From positions 62,001 to 126,000 of the forward strand of contig JAIYCG010000001.1 in NCBI GenBank assembly GCA_027488115.1: a stretch of 64,000 nucleotides of DNA, written 5' to 3'. Positions 8,105-17,846 of this stretch are shown here, in pieces; the stretch's first letter is position 1, and every line of letters starts with the position of its first letter. The notes beneath the pieces were generated by a model, which was given only the letters and a program-made list of their open reading frames with translations, was not told where the DNA came from and searched no databases. This DNA comes from Comamonadaceae bacterium. Lineage in GTDB: Bacteria > Pseudomonadota > Gammaproteobacteria > Burkholderiales > Burkholderiaceae_C. A program made the translations under genes and the position numbers.

Positions 8105-9715
8105 ATGTCCAATCAAGAATTTGATTACGTTGTGGTAGGAGGCGGCTCGGCTGGTTGCTGTGTAGCTGGGCGTTTGTCCGAAGATTTGTCGGTGTCGATT
8201 TGCTTGCTAGAGGCGGGTGGCTCCGATGATTCGGTCTTTGTTAGAGCCCCTCTTGGTTTTGCGGCCACTGCTTCTTTGAACATCAACAGCTGGGGTTACC
8301 ACACAGTGCCGCAATCTGGCTTGAATGGCCGAAAGGGATTTCAACCTCGCGGCAAAGTCATGGGTGGCAGTTCGTCCGTCAATGCCATGGTTTACACACG
8401 AGGCAACTCACGCGACTATGACCAATGGTCAGCCCTCGGAAATCAAGGCTGGTCTTATCAAGAAGTTTTACCTTACTTTAAAAGAACAGAACACAACGAG
8501 TGTTTCGGAGCCAACGCTTACCGAGGCGTCGGTGGGCCCTTGAATGTGAGCTATTTGAGAAGCCCCAGCCCCCTGAACCTTGCCTTTGTGAAAGCGTGCA
8601 ATGAGCAAGGCATTCCTTCCAATCCAGATTACAACGGCGAAAAACAATTTGGTGTTTCACCTGGTCAGGTGACGCAAAAGGGCGGAGAGCGATGGAATGC
8701 AGCACGCGCTTATGTTGACCCCCATCGGCACCAAGACAATTTGAACGTCATCTCACAGGCCCATGCGACCCAAATCATGTTCGAAGGAAAACGAGCCATT
8801 GGCGTTAAATACATGGTCAATGGCGTACACCATGAAGTTCATGCTCGCAAAGAAGTGATTGTTTCAGGCGGTGCTTTTGGCTCCCCACAATTGCTCATGT
8901 TGTCGGGAGTTGGCCCTGCGCGGCATTTGCAAGACATGGGTATCACCTTGGTCCATGAACTAAACGGTGTGGGTCAAAATTTGCAAGATCACGTGACCGC
9001 CGTGTTGATTTACAAAACGAACAAAATCAATGACGCGATGGGCTTTTCGTTGAAAGGCACCTTGAACATGATCAAGGCCATGTTCGAATGGCGATCAAAA
9101 CGCACAGGTTGGATCACTTCCAATGTTTCTGAAACGCAAGGTTTTATTTCAACTGAAGAAAATCCAGACTACCCCAACATTCAATTGGCTTTGTGCACCA
9201 GCATCGTTGACGACCACGCGCGCAAAATTCACATGGGACATGGTTACACCTTGCATGTCACGTTGATGCGGCCCAAAAGCCGCGGCACCCTGACTTTGGC
9301 CAGTCAAAACCCGACCGACAAACCCCTCATTGACCCTGCCTTTTTCAAGCACCCAGACGATCTTGACACCATGGTTTCAGCAACGCAAAAAGGCTTGAAG
9401 ATCATGGCGTCTGAGGGCTTGGCCAGTTATCGCGGAGAGATGCTTTATCCCGTCAATTCTGAGCAGCCAGAGCAAGTCCGTGCATTTTTGCGGGATCATT
9501 CAGACACTGAATATCATCCCGTCGGAACTTGCAAGATGGGGCCAGCTAAAGACCCATTGGCTGTTGTGGATGCCGAACTTCGAGTGCATGGTCTGCAAAG
9601 TTTGCGCGTCATTGATGCGTCCATCATGCCGAACTTGATCACAGGCAATACCAATGCACCCACTCTCATGATTGCCGAAAAAGGAGTTGATTTAATTCGC
9701 GGTGCTAGGCTTTAA
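8105..9715 (+). CDS. GMC-family FAD alcohol dehydrogenase, AlkJ/choline-dehydrogenase-like
   Basis: A 536-residue flavoprotein. The N-terminal FAD dinucleotide motif is [18 protein letters not shown] with LLEAGG downstream; GMC signatures follow as [18 protein letters not shown] and [19 protein letters not shown]; the catalytic His/Asn end shows [11 protein letters not shown] and [19 protein letters not shown]. Such enzymes oxidise alcohols to aldehydes and pass electrons to the quinone pool. Its divergent pairing with alkB suggests an AlkJ-like role in oxidising the alkanol made by AlkB. Close relatives also act on choline or polyethylene glycol, so the substrate remains inferred. Its 3' end overlaps the convergent MFS gene by 24 bases. 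Confidence 0.85.
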   Translation: MSNQEFDYVVVGGGSAGCCVAGRLSEDLSVSICLLEAGGSDDSVFVRAPLGFAATASLNINSWGYHTVPQSGLNGRKGFQPRGKVMGGSSSVNAMVYTRGNSRDYDQWSALGNQGWSYQEVLPYFKRTEHNECFGANAYRGVGGPLNVSYLRSPSPLNLAFVKACNEQGIPSNPDYNGEKQFGVSPGQVTQKGGERWNAARAYVDPHRHQDNLNVISQAHATQIMFEGKRAIGVKYMVNGVHHEVHARKEVIVSGGAFGSPQLLMLSGVGPARHLQDMGITLVHELNGVGQNLQDHVTAVLIYKTNKINDAMGFSLKGTLNMIKAMFEWRSKRTGWITSNVSETQGFISTEENPDYPNIQLALCTSIVDDHARKIHMGHGYTLHVTLMRPKSRGTLTLASQNPTDKPLIDPAFFKHPDDLDTMVSATQKGLKIMASEGLASYRGEMLYPVNSEQPEQVRAFLRDHSDTEYHPVGTCKMGPAKDPLAVVDAELRVHGLQSLRVIDASIMPNLITGNTNAPTLMIAEKGVDLIRGARL

Positions 9716-10876
9716 GCGCCACAAAACAAGGCTACAAACACTGGAAACAGCAGCCAGCGCCCAAAAGCCAGCGCCGTAATTGCCAAAGACAGTGGACAGT
9801 GCACCAAACAGAGGTGGGCCCAGGACCACGCCCAAAAAGGTAAATGTCAAAGTTCCACCTGTGGCAACACTGGCTTTGCCTTCTGGTGCTTGCCTGGCCA
9901 CTTCTGCCAAATAGACACCGTTCCATCCAATGGCCGATGCGCCAAACAGCAGCAACAGTGCCCAAACACCGTAATCGTTAAGCACTGGCAACAGAAGAGG
10001 GGTTGCTGCCGCGCAAAGCCCCATGGTGGTTGCTAATGCAGCCAACATTTTTTGAGAGCTTAAAAAATGGTCTGCGACATAACCCCACACAATGCGTCCA
10101 ACAATGCCACCAACTTGTGTGATGGAAAGTAGCAATCCAGCGGCTACCAGTCCGTATGTTAAATCGTCGTGCAAATAAGTGACCAAGTAGGTGGTGAGTG
10201 ACACTTGAACCATCGAGAACATCAAGGAACAACCCGCCATGGTGGCCAATGTGCGATGAGACAAAACCATTCGAATGGGTGCCAACAATGTCGATAAATT
10301 CAATTGCACCTTAGGCTGCAGTTGATTGTCCATGGCCTTTCGCAATGGTTGCGAAAGCAGTGCGCTGAATAAACACACCAGGGCAACACTGATCAAACTC
10401 AATTGCCAACCAATTCCTAACATCAAAGAGGGAACAATGGCGCCCGCCAACATGGACCCAACCGGCACACCTGTTTGTTTAATAGAAAACACCAAGGACA
10501 TTTGATGAGCGGGAGTGGTTCGCGCCAATATTTGAGAGCTTGCAGGGGTAATAGGGCCATATCCCAGCCCAATGAAAAATGCTCCCAAACCAGTGGCAGG
10601 CAGCCATGGCACAGCACAAAGACAGAGCCCAGTTGCACAAAGTATCAAGCCCAATTGACTGACACGAATAGGACCAAAGCGAGTGACACTGGTGCCTGAG
10701 GTGAGGCTGGATAACATGGCACCAGCGTAGGTGATGGCGACATAAACGCCCACCAAGGCAGGAGATACTGACAAGTCTTTGGCTGCAACGGGTGCCATGA
10801 CGGGAAGCGTTAACAAGGCCATGGAAACCATGGCCTGAATGAACAAGGTCGCAAACAGGGGCAGCCAATTACTCAT
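9692..10876 (-). CDS. major facilitator superfamily transporter (CynX/NimT-like MFS_1)
   Basis: The 394-residue protein has about 12 hydrophobic segments and reads as an inner-membrane carrier. Helix-loop motifs [17 protein letters not shown] and [13 protein letters not shown] are the two duplicated MFS cytoplasmic loops. The gene lies six bases after the stop of the ACMSD-like amidohydrolase on the same strand, so the two are one operon, and the carrier may import that enzyme's substrate, probably an aromatic or carboxylic acid. There is no obvious ribosome-binding site at its start, so translation may be coupled to the preceding gene. Its 3' end overlaps the GMC gene on the other strand. 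Confidence 0.82.
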   Translation of the reverse strand: MSNWLPLFATLFIQAMVSMALLTLPVMAPVAAKDLSVSPALVGVYVAITYAGAMLSSLTSGTSVTRFGPIRVSQLGLILCATGLCLCAVPWLPATGLGAFFIGLGYGPITPASSQILARTTPAHQMSLVFSIKQTGVPVGSMLAGAIVPSLMLGIGWQLSLISVALVCLFSALLSQPLRKAMDNQLQPKVQLNLSTLLAPIRMVLSHRTLATMAGCSLMFSMVQVSLTTYLVTYLHDDLTYGLVAAGLLLSITQVGGIVGRIVWGYVADHFLSSQKMLAALATTMGLCAAATPLLLPVLNDYGVWALLLLFGASAIGWNGVYLAEVARQAPEGKASVATGGTLTFTFLGVVLGPPLFGALSTVFGNYGAGFWALAAVSSVCSLVLWRLKPSTAN

Positions 10877-10882
10877 ACGGCA

Positions 10883-11866
10883 TTAGGAAATGTTAAACAC
10901 TTTGAGTGCATTGCCGCCGCGAATGGCGGCGCACGTTGTAGCAGGCAATTGTGCGGTGTTGGCAAAAGCGCCCTTGGTATCGTGCACTTGGTGTGGCCAG
11001 TCGGTACCAAACATCACATGTTCTTCACCAACGACCGAGATGAGATACTGAAGTGCGCCTAAGTTGTAGGTGATGTTGTCGTAGTAGATGTGCCGCAAAT
11101 AATCGGTGGGCTTGTGCTTCATTTGTCGGCGCGAGGGTATTTCAACGGCATCACCTTTTTCAAATCGACCCACCAAATAAGGCAAAGTGCCTCCGCCATG
11201 TGATGCAATGATTTTCAAATGAGGGTATTGATCAAAAAAGCCTTCAAAGATCATGCGGGTGATGGCCAAGGTGGTGTCAAACATAAAACCTACAGACCAA
11301 CTCAAATCAAATTTGCTCATGTCCATCACATCGACGCCAGGAGGGTCAGTTGGGTGGACCAACACAGGCAGGCTGCGCTTGTCAATTTCTGCCCAAATTG
11401 GGGCGAACATGGGGTCCGTCAGACTGCGGCCAGAAATGTTGGCAAGCACCATCACGCCACTGGCGCCATTGCGGCAAGTGCGATCAAGTTCTTCGATGGC
11501 TCGAGCAGGATATTCCCAAGGCAATGACGTGAACCAGCGTATGCGGTCGGGGTAAGTGCTTTGGGCTTGCGCCATGGTGTCATTGGACTCATGAGCGGCT
11601 TTGCAGCTAATTTCTTCTGTGCCCCAATAAACGTTGGGGCAAGTGAGTGAAACGATGGAAATGTCAATGCCGGCGGCATCCATGTGCTTGATTCGCAGGT
11701 CGTAATCAAAATGGCCCTTTTGGGGAATCACTACAGGGGTATTGCCTCTGAAGACCTCTTGCTGGCCATCAGGTCGTGTTTGAATGTTGTACTGACCGCC
11801 TTCAGCCTTCAGAAGGTCAAGCCATTTGGGGGTGAACATGTGGGTGTGAACATCAATCACAGGCAT
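10883..11866 (-). CDS. amidohydrolase-2 family metal enzyme, ACMSD-like decarboxylase
   Basis: The 327-residue protein belongs to the amidohydrolase superfamily branch of ACMSD and related decarboxylases (gamma-resorcylate, 5-carboxyvanillate). The metal ligands are visible: IDVHTHMF near the N terminus, VHPTDPPG in the middle, IASHGGGTLPYLVGRFEKG, and FGTDWPHQ with the metal-bound Asp near the end. These enzymes remove a carboxylate from aromatic or muconate-type acids in the cytosol. AGGAG eight bases before the ATG supports the start. It is followed immediately by an MFS carrier, consistent with uptake plus decarboxylation of one substrate; the identity of that substrate cannot be read from sequence. 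Confidence 0.82.
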   Translation of the reverse strand: MPVIDVHTHMFTPKWLDLLKAEGGQYNIQTRPDGQQEVFRGNTPVVIPQKGHFDYDLRIKHMDAAGIDISIVSLTCPNVYWGTEEISCKAAHESNDTMAQAQSTYPDRIRWFTSLPWEYPARAIEELDRTCRNGASGVMVLANISGRSLTDPMFAPIWAEIDKRSLPVLVHPTDPPGVDVMDMSKFDLSWSVGFMFDTTLAITRMIFEGFFDQYPHLKIIASHGGGTLPYLVGRFEKGDAVEIPSRRQMKHKPTDYLRHIYYDNITYNLGALQYLISVVGEEHVMFGTDWPHQVHDTKGAFANTAQLPATTCAAIRGGNALKVFNIS

Positions 11867-11993
11867 GGAAAGAACTCCTAATTTTTGAAATTGAGGGCTG
11901 ACATCACGAAAACCCCAATGGGCTCGCCACTAGATTATGAGCGACACTTCAGATGCGTCAGGTGAAATTAGTTCTACAGCAATGAGGAATCGC

Positions 11994-12968
11994 ATGAAAA
12001 GAAGTCTTTTGAAGTTAGTGATTTTGAGCGCCAGTTTGGCGGTGACTGGTTTATGCACTTCTGCGTTGGCACAAGACAAGCCAACCGTGAAGGTTTTGGT
12101 GGGGTTCCCACCCGGTGGCTCAGTCGATGTGGTGGCTCGATTGTTGGCAGAAAAGCTGCGCGTCAGCCTCGACCAAAATGTCATTGTGGAAAACAAGCCG
12201 GGGGCAGCAGGTCGAATTGCGTTGGGCGAACTCAAGCGCGCCAACCCAGACGGCAACACGCTTGCTTTGGTGCCATCTGGCGGCCTTGTGATCATGCCTT
12301 GGTTGTACAAAAATTTGGGCTATGACCCTGTGAAAGACTTTACTGCCATTGCTCGTGTGACCACATTTGATTTTGCGGTCACAACAGGACCAGGCTCACC
12401 CGCAACCGATATCAAGGCATTGATGTCTTGGTTGAAAGCTAACCCCAGCAAAGCCAATTACGCAACGTCTGGTGCTGGTACAGTTCCGCACTTTGCGGGT
12501 CAATTGTTGGCTCAAGAAACCAGCACGCCCATGACGCATGTGGCCTACAAAGGCGGTGCGCCTGCCGCACAAGATTTGATTGGCGGTCAAATTCCAGTCA
12601 TGATCGATACCGCTTCTGAAACCTTGGAGCATCACAAAACAGGCAAGTTGAAAATTGTGGCTGTCACGGGCGAGACTCGTTCTGCAGCTTTGCCGGAAGT
12701 GCCGACTTTGAAAGAAGTGGGTGTGAATGTGGTGGCCGATGCTTACTTTGGTGTTTATGGACCCGCCAACATGGCCAACGACCGTGTGCAAAAAATCAGT
12801 GATGCTGTGGCACAGGCTTTGGGTGCCCCAGACATGCAAGCCCGCATCAGAGGCTTTGGCTTGGTGCCCAACTATGCCAACGCTCAGGCTCTCACGGCAT
12901 CGCAAGCTGCGCACTTGAAGCGCTGGGAAACGCCCATCAAGGCTTCCGGTTACACAGCTGAACAGTGA
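11994..12968 (+). CDS. Bug-family periplasmic solute-binding receptor
   Basis: A 324-residue receptor with a clear signal peptide (KRSLLKLVILSASLAV, cleaved near ALAQ). Family landmarks are LVGFPPGGSVDVVARLL, the segment ANPDGNTLALV and MTHVAYKGGAPAAQDL, with VPTLKEVG later. GAGGA at 11984-11988 selects the ATG at 11994; the frame extends upstream to 11937 without a good site. It is divergent from the amidohydrolase-MFS pair and may capture the same compound. A strong terminator follows at 13009-13039. Ligand unknown. Confidence 0.88.
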   Translation: MKRSLLKLVILSASLAVTGLCTSALAQDKPTVKVLVGFPPGGSVDVVARLLAEKLRVSLDQNVIVENKPGAAGRIALGELKRANPDGNTLALVPSGGLVIMPWLYKNLGYDPVKDFTAIARVTTFDFAVTTGPGSPATDIKALMSWLKANPSKANYATSGAGTVPHFAGQLLAQETSTPMTHVAYKGGAPAAQDLIGGQIPVMIDTASETLEHHKTGKLKIVAVTGETRSAALPEVPTLKEVGVNVVADAYFGVYGPANMANDRVQKISDAVAQALGAPDMQARIRGFGLVPNYANAQALTASQAAHLKRWETPIKASGYTAEQ

Positions 12969-13008
12969 TTTTGTGATGCAAGGCAAACATGGCCTTGATA
13001 GACTGAGA

Positions 13009-13039
13009 CAAACGGGAGTTAAACTCCCGTTTGTTTTTT
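13009..13039 (+). terminator. rho-independent terminator after Bug receptor
   Basis: The stem arms CAAACGGGAG and CTCCCGTTTG enclose TTAAA and are followed by a run of T. The structure begins about 40 bases after the Bug receptor stop and lies immediately before the nitroreductase start, insulating the two genes. Confidence 0.85.
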
Positions 13040-13057
13040 GATCACTGGGATTTATTC

Positions 13058-13693
13058 ATGGATTTGCTTCAAGCTCTCAATTGGCGTTATGCCACCAAAA
13101 AAATGGACCCCACCAAGTCGGTTCCAGAAGCCAAAGTACAACGTATTTTGGAAGCCATTCGCATGACTGCCACTTCAAGCGGATTGCAGCCCTATGAAAT
13201 CATTGTGGTCACCAACAAAGAAGTTCGCGCCAAAATTCAAGCCGCAGCCAGCAACCAAGCTCAAATTACAGAAGGCTCACACCTGTTGGTATTTGCTGCT
13301 TGGAACGACTACACCGCTGAACGCATCAACATGATGTTTGACTACAACAACGAAGTGCGCGGTTTTGTGAATGAAGGCGCAGAGGCCTACCGACAAATGT
13401 TGTTGAAGAACTATCCACCAAAAGGTCCTGAGCTTAATTTTCAACATGCGGCCAAACAGTCCTACATTGCTTTGGGCACTGCATTGATTGCGGCTGCCGA
13501 GCAAGAAGTCGATGCCACACCAATGGAAGGCTTTAATCCGCCTGCCGTCGATGAAATTTTGGGCTTGGCTGCACGCGGTCTTCGCAGCACGGTTTTGTTG
13601 CCCTTGGGCTATCGCGAAGCCGATAAAGATTGGTTGGTGAACATGAAAAAAGTGCGCCGCACCAACGACAATTTCTTGACCGAAGTGAAGTAA
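13058..13693 (+). CDS. nitroreductase-family NAD(P)H oxidoreductase (NfsB-like)
   Basis: A 211-residue flavoenzyme of the nitroreductase fold. Typical motifs are LNWRYATKKMDP at the N terminus, RMTATSSGLQPYEIIVV (FMN-contacting strand), LLVFAAWNDY and, near the C terminus, LPLGYREADKDW. Family members reduce nitroaromatics, quinones or activated double bonds with NAD(P)H. The ATG at 13058 is preceded by GGGA; the open frame extends back into the terminator and is not coding there. It is convergent with purT and separated from it only by a hairpin terminator. Confidence 0.85.
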   Translation: MDLLQALNWRYATKKMDPTKSVPEAKVQRILEAIRMTATSSGLQPYEIIVVTNKEVRAKIQAAASNQAQITEGSHLLVFAAWNDYTAERINMMFDYNNEVRGFVNEGAEAYRQMLLKNYPPKGPELNFQHAAKQSYIALGTALIAAAEQEVDATPMEGFNPPAVDEILGLAARGLRSTVLLPLGYREADKDWLVNMKKVRRTNDNFLTEVK

Positions 13694-13710
13694 TTCAAAC
13701 GGCCAACAAG

Positions 13711-13741
13711 AGGCTCTGCACACTGTGGCAGAGCCTTTTTT
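13711..13741 (+). terminator. rho-independent terminator after nitroreductase
   Basis: AGGCTCTGC (13711-13719) pairs with GCAGAGCCT (13728-13736) and is followed by a T tract. It sits between the convergent nitroreductase and purT genes and is oriented for the nitroreductase transcript. Confidence 0.85.
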
Positions 13742-14880
13742 TAGGCTACGTGCACACTGATTTTGGCAGCTGCTGCTCGAGCACGTTCTAAGGCTTTATC
13801 GCCCTTGGCCAGCGCAACGGCCATTCGCCTAAAAGGTCTTGTAGTTGGTTTGCCGAAAATTCTGACGTCCACACCAGGCTCAAGCAATGCGGCCGAAACG
13901 CCAGCGTAACTGGGGTCTTTGCCTTCCCGGTCTGCAAGCACCACAGCACTGGCGCCCTCAACAGTTTCAATGAGAGGAATGGGCAAACCCAAAACAGCGC
14001 GTGCGTGCAAATCAAATTCGCTGAGGTTTTGACTGATCAAGGTCACCATTCCAGTGTCGTGGGGTCGAGGGCTGAGTTCACTGAAAATGACCTCTTTGGC
14101 CGTGACAAAAAATTCGACGCCAAAAAGACCTGCACCCCCTAAATCGGCGGTGACTTTTTCGGCCATGTCTTGTGCTGCTTTTAAATAATCAGGCGCCATG
14201 GCCTGGGGCTGCCAACTGTATTGGTAGTCGCCGCGCTCTTGCACATGGCCAATGGGCAGGCAGAACAAAGTGGGGCCAGTGCGCTGGCGAATGGTGAGCA
14301 AGGTAATTTCAAATTCAAAGTTGATGAACTCTTCCACAATGACCTTCTTGCGGTCGCCACGCATGCCTGCGCACGCATAGTCCCAACTGTGTTGAATATC
14401 GGCTTCGGTCTTGGCCACGCTTTGGCCTTTACCGGAAGAGCTCATGACGGGTTTGATGACCACCGGAAAACCAATGGCCTTGGCCTGTGCCATCAGCTCA
14501 TCGCTGGACTCTGCGTAATTGAATTTGGCGGTTCGAACACCCAGACCCACCGCGACATCGCGAATGCGATCGCGGTTCATGGTGAGGTTGGCTGCTCGGG
14601 CGCTTGGAATGACCTCAAATCCTTCCTTTTCAACATCGAGCAAAACCTCAGTGCGAATGGCCTCAATTTCTGGAACGATTAAATGGGGCTTGTGTTTGGC
14701 AATGGCTGCACGCAAGGGTGCTTCATCGAGCATGCTGAAGATTTCACATTCATCTGCGACTTGCATGGCCGGAGCGCCCGCATAGCTGTCGCAGGCGATG
14801 ACGTGGCAACCCAATCGTTTTGCGCTGATAACGAATTCTTTACCGAGTTCTCCGGAGCCTAAAAGCAGGATTTTTTTCAT
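13741..14880 (-). CDS. purT: formate-dependent phosphoribosylglycinamide formyltransferase 2
   Basis: PurT makes formyl-GAR from GAR, formate and ATP, the folate-independent version of the third step of purine synthesis. The 379-residue protein shows the family opening [25 protein letters not shown], the ATP-grasp glycine loop [14 protein letters not shown] (about residues 144-157), and the terminal ATP-grasp block [18 protein letters not shown] with Mg-binding Glu and Arg. It is slightly shorter than the Escherichia coli enzyme at the N terminus, which is normal. An inverted repeat lies about 20 bases upstream of its start. Confidence 0.93.
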   Translation of the reverse strand: MKKILLLGSGELGKEFVISAKRLGCHVIACDSYAGAPAMQVADECEIFSMLDEAPLRAAIAKHKPHLIVPEIEAIRTEVLLDVEKEGFEVIPSARAANLTMNRDRIRDVAVGLGVRTAKFNYAESSDELMAQAKAIGFPVVIKPVMSSSGKGQSVAKTEADIQHSWDYACAGMRGDRKKVIVEEFINFEFEITLLTIRQRTGPTLFCLPIGHVQERGDYQYSWQPQAMAPDYLKAAQDMAEKVTADLGGAGLFGVEFFVTAKEVIFSELSPRPHDTGMVTLISQNLSEFDLHARAVLGLPIPLIETVEGASAVVLADREGKDPSYAGVSAALLEPGVDVRIFGKPTTRPFRRMAVALAKGDKALERARAAAAKISVHVA

Positions 14881-14900
14881 GGTGATTTCGCAAGTTACTT

Positions 14901-14916
14901 TTTCTCAAGTGAGAAA
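14901..14916. promoter_or_regulatory. inverted repeat TTTCTCA-AG-TGAGAAA upstream of purT
   Basis: Seven-base perfect arms are separated by two bases, about 20 bases upstream of the purT start and in the roughly 200-base region shared with the divergent hydrolase gene. It could be an operator for purT. No T tract follows that would make it a terminator. Confidence 0.3.
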
Positions 14917-14981
14917 ATTTCCAAATTCTACGATGTGAATACCTATGCTCTATTTTTTTGATAGCTCTTCAATTTGAATTT

Positions 14982-14991
14982 GGTATTTACC
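14982..14991. promoter_or_regulatory. palindrome GGTATTTACC upstream of secreted hydrolase
   Basis: This 10-base palindrome, about 90 bases upstream of the ATG at 15080, resembles the GGGTATTA(A)CCC sites at 2562 and 8016. It may be a weaker copy of the same operator. Confidence 0.25.
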
Positions 14992-15079
14992 CTCTTTGAG
15001 ACTCGTTGATTTGAACTCATTCTCTAGGAGGAAATTCATTTTACGGAGTTTCTAAACTTAATAAGAAATGGAGCAAGAC

Positions 15080-17407
15080 ATGACTGTCAAATCTATAAAA
15101 ATGCAAGGAATACATGCCGTTCCGCGATGGAGGCCTCAAACCATTGTGCTGACCCTTGCGGCAGCGGCAGCGCTGGTTGCTTGTGGTTCAAGTGACTTGA
15201 TCTTTGGTTCACCTTCCATACCAGCCCCTAAGTCTGCTAATGTTGCGCCAGAGCTCACAACATCTTGCCCAATTGTGGCATCGTCAATTGAGTCGTTTGT
15301 CACAAAAGGCACTGGACCTGCTTTCAATGGTGCCCAATTTGGAGCCGTTGGCGCCTACAAATACATCTTGGCTGAAGCTACGGGCAAAGTGAACGCAACT
15401 GACTCTTGCGCTCCAACCATCGTTGATCTTAAAAATGCTGCTGACAGTGCAGGCATGGTGACCTACAAATTTGACGTAGTCATGTTAACGCCAGCCGATG
15501 CCTCCAAAGGCAACGGCTCCTTGCTTTACATTGTCAACAACCGAACCAATTCAAGTGCGTTTGAAGCCCTGAACGATGGTTCGGGCAATGACCTCTTTGG
15601 CAATGTTGCGCCTGTTATTCCTACGAGTGGTGTCGATGTTGTGACTGGCGTTGGCGCCGGAAAAGGCTATTTAATGAAGCAGGGTATGACGGTTGTCTTC
15701 TCTGGTTGGCAAGGTGATCGCCCATCGTCATTGAGTGGTCCAACAGCAGCCATTAACAGCACTACCAAATGGTATGCCCCAGGCATGACATTGCCAGTAG
15801 CCAAAGAAAATGGCGCCAAGATCACTGGCACAGTGCAAGATGAATTCATTGCTGACAATTCAAGCAGTAATTTATTGGGCACTTATTACCCGCGTGCAGC
15901 CAACACGTCTGCGACATTGACCATTCGGAAAACACCCACAGACGCACCCATCACGGTTGATGCCAGCATGTGGACATACACAGCGGGTACAGGCGTTGCA
16001 GAGGGTGGCAATACCGGTGCAACTGGCTTTGGTTTTGTCACCATTGATCGTGCCAAGGTGCGAGCAAGTTCGGCTTACGCGGCAGGCTTAGACGCTGGCA
16101 GCGACAACGGATCCATCTACCATTTCAATTACACCGCCACCGATCCAAAGCCAATGGGCCTTGGTTTCTTGGGTGTTCGCGATTTGATTTCATTTTTGAA
16201 GTACGAGAAGTTTGACCTGCAAGGCAATGCCAACCCTGTGGCGGGCAACATCACCACCACATTGGCTACCGGTATTTCCCAATCGGGCAGATACCTGCGT
16301 GACTTCTTGTGGCTAGGCTTTAACACCGACAAGCAATTGCGTACCGTGTTTGATGGCATGCTGCCTCTGGTCGGTGGTTCCAGAAAAACTTACACCAACT
16401 ACCGATGGTCCAAACCAGGCGACTATTCTCGTCAGCATGAAACACATTACACACCCGGCGATCAATTTCCCTTTGCTTACAGCACGATCACAGATCCGCT
16501 GACAGGCAAGGTAGATGGCTTGATGAAAAAGTGAACAGAGACCAACAATTGTCCCAAAGTATTTCAATACGACAGCCCCATTGAATTTGGTGGAGCGCGC
16601 GCTTCGCTGGTCTCAACGGATGGCGCTGGCAAAGATCTTGAAATACCTAGCAATGTTCGACTCTTTTATTCTGCAGGGACGTCACACGGCCCGCAGCAAT
16701 TGGCTAACAATGCCAAAACACAGCCCGACTACACCATTGACCGAAGTGTGTCTGCCACTGCCGTGTCAACATCGCCAGGCGCTTTGAATGCCAGTACCGC
16801 TCTGTACCGTGCATTGATGAGCAACTTGGAGGCTTGGGTGAAAGGCACTGCAGCTCCCGTGGCAAGCAACTGGCCGAAGGTCGCTGACGGCACGATGAGT
16901 GTTCCTACAGCAGATCCAAAGAGCTTGAGCGCCATTGATTTGCCAACATTGGGTTTGGCCTACAGCGGTGTTTACAACACCTTAACGGTGAACGATGAAA
17001 GTGTGATTCCTTCCATCCCATCCAACAAAATGTATGTGGTGCATCAGCCAACGCAAGATGCTCAAGGTAACAGCAAAGCGGGTGTGAAAATGCCTGACAG
17101 CGCCGTTCCTTTGGCCAGTTTCACAGGCTACAGCATTCGCAAATCTGGATTTTCGGCAGGCAATCAAAACGGCCTGAGCAGTTCGCAACTGGCTTTTGCT
17201 TTGAACACCAGCTCCAAAAACAAGGCAGATACACGCAAAAGCGTGCAGGAACTGTACGGCACCAAAGCGGGTTATTTGAGCGCTTGGAATGCGTCAGTGG
17301 ACAAATTGGTCGCCGACAAGTTGATGTTGGCTGACGATGCCATTGACTACAAAAACAGAGGTCTGATGCAGTCATCACAGCCTAATTTCTCAACATTAGG
17401 CCAATAA
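15080..17407 (+). pseudogene. secreted alpha/beta-hydrolase-domain lipoprotein interrupted by one in-frame TGA
   Basis: The coding frame is continuous from the ATG at 15080 (GGAG six bases upstream) to TAA at 17407, about 775 codons, except for a single TGA at 16532-16534. The segments before and after are in the same frame, so this is a nonsense codon and not a frameshift. The N terminus has a lipobox ending LVAC. The nucleophile elbow GISQSGRYLRDF lies before the TGA, while the likely catalytic histidine (AGTSHG) lies after it, so a truncated product should be inactive. In relatives, as I recall them, the TGA position (LMKK-TGA-TETNNCPK) holds the first Cys of a CxxxxxC pair. It may be a recent pseudogene, a sequencing error, or a recoded selenocysteine; I see no convincing SECIS hairpin. 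A terminator follows. Confidence 0.75.
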
Positions 17408-17427
17408 AAACCTCTGGTTTTTCTGCC

Positions 17428-17459
17428 AAAGGCCACCCTTTAAAGGGTGGCCTTTTTTT
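17428..17459 (+). terminator. rho-independent terminator after interrupted hydrolase
   Basis: GGCCACCCTTTAAAGGGTGGCC (17431-17452) is a perfect palindrome flanked by AAA and a run of seven T. It closes the hydrolase transcript and ends only about 20 bases before the DUF2946 start codon. Confidence 0.9.
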
Positions 17460-17464
17460 GTTTC

Positions 17465-17473
17465 TGACATAAT
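17465..17473 (+). promoter_or_regulatory. possible extended -10 promoter TGACATAAT for the copper island
   Basis: TG-A-CATAAT resembles the extended -10 consensus TGnTATAAT and ends seven bases before the ATG at 17481. Only about 20 bases separate the preceding terminator from that ATG, and no good -35 is seen. If used, it would start transcription at or next to the ATG and give a nearly leaderless message. Confidence 0.35.
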
Positions 17474-17480
17474 CTCGTTC

Positions 17481-17834
17481 ATGTTCAAAGCGCACACACA
17501 TCGATTCTTAGCAAGACTTGTTCTTGTTTGGTTTGCTTTGTTTGTTGGCTTGGCCATTGCATCACCCATTTTGAACCCCACCGAAACCCAAATGGTGTGT
17601 TCTAGTGCGGGGGGCATGAAAATGGTGGCCTCAGGCGAAGAGAGTGCCGATGCCAAGTTGGCAGCCAACATGGACTGCCCCTTGTGTGCACCTGTTCATG
17701 TGCCTTTGCAGGTTTGCAATACCCCTTTTGACCACGCCAGTCCTCTGGCCCATTCACTGCATCCGGTCGCTGCTGCACTGATCGCTGCTCACACAGCGCC
17801 TCCTCTCCCATCTCGCGGACCGCCTGTCGTTTGA
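17481..17834 (+). CDS. DUF2946 family protein, possible copper-responsive leader ORF (CruR-like)
   Basis: A 117-residue protein with one N-terminal hydrophobic helix (ARLVLVWFALFVGLAIASP) and a CPLC motif in MDCPLCAPVH near the middle, the DUF2946 pattern. In Bordetella a DUF2946 protein of this type (CruR) has been reported, as I recall, as an upstream ORF whose Cys motif senses copper while nascent and controls the following TonB receptor gene. Here it heads a PCu(A)C-TonB gene set in the same order, and a strong hairpin (17847-17880) begins 13 bases after its stop. No Shine-Dalgarno is evident. The regulatory role is inferred; the family assignment is firm. Confidence 0.75.
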   Translation: MFKAHTHRFLARLVLVWFALFVGLAIASPILNPTETQMVCSSAGGMKMVASGEESADAKLAANMDCPLCAPVHVPLQVCNTPFDHASPLAHSLHPVAAALIAAHTAPPLPSRGPPVV

Positions 17835-17846
17835 TTTTCACGTTCT

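Noticed and set aside
12396-12986. A 196-residue minus-strand open frame
   Set aside because: Antisense to a Bug receptor with full family motifs; rich in His, Cys and Arg as usual for shadow frames.
16532-16580. A SECIS element after the TGA
   Set aside because: Possible stems are only three or four base pairs (GTAT/ATAC, ATTG/CAAT) and lack the expected loop G. I do not claim a SECIS; a dedicated predictor is needed.
16535-17407. The second half of the interrupted hydrolase as a separate gene starting near 16700
   Set aside because: Its frame is the same as the upstream half, and conserved family sequence continues directly after the TGA (TETNNCPKVFQYDSP), well before the ATG at 16700. 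It is one interrupted gene.
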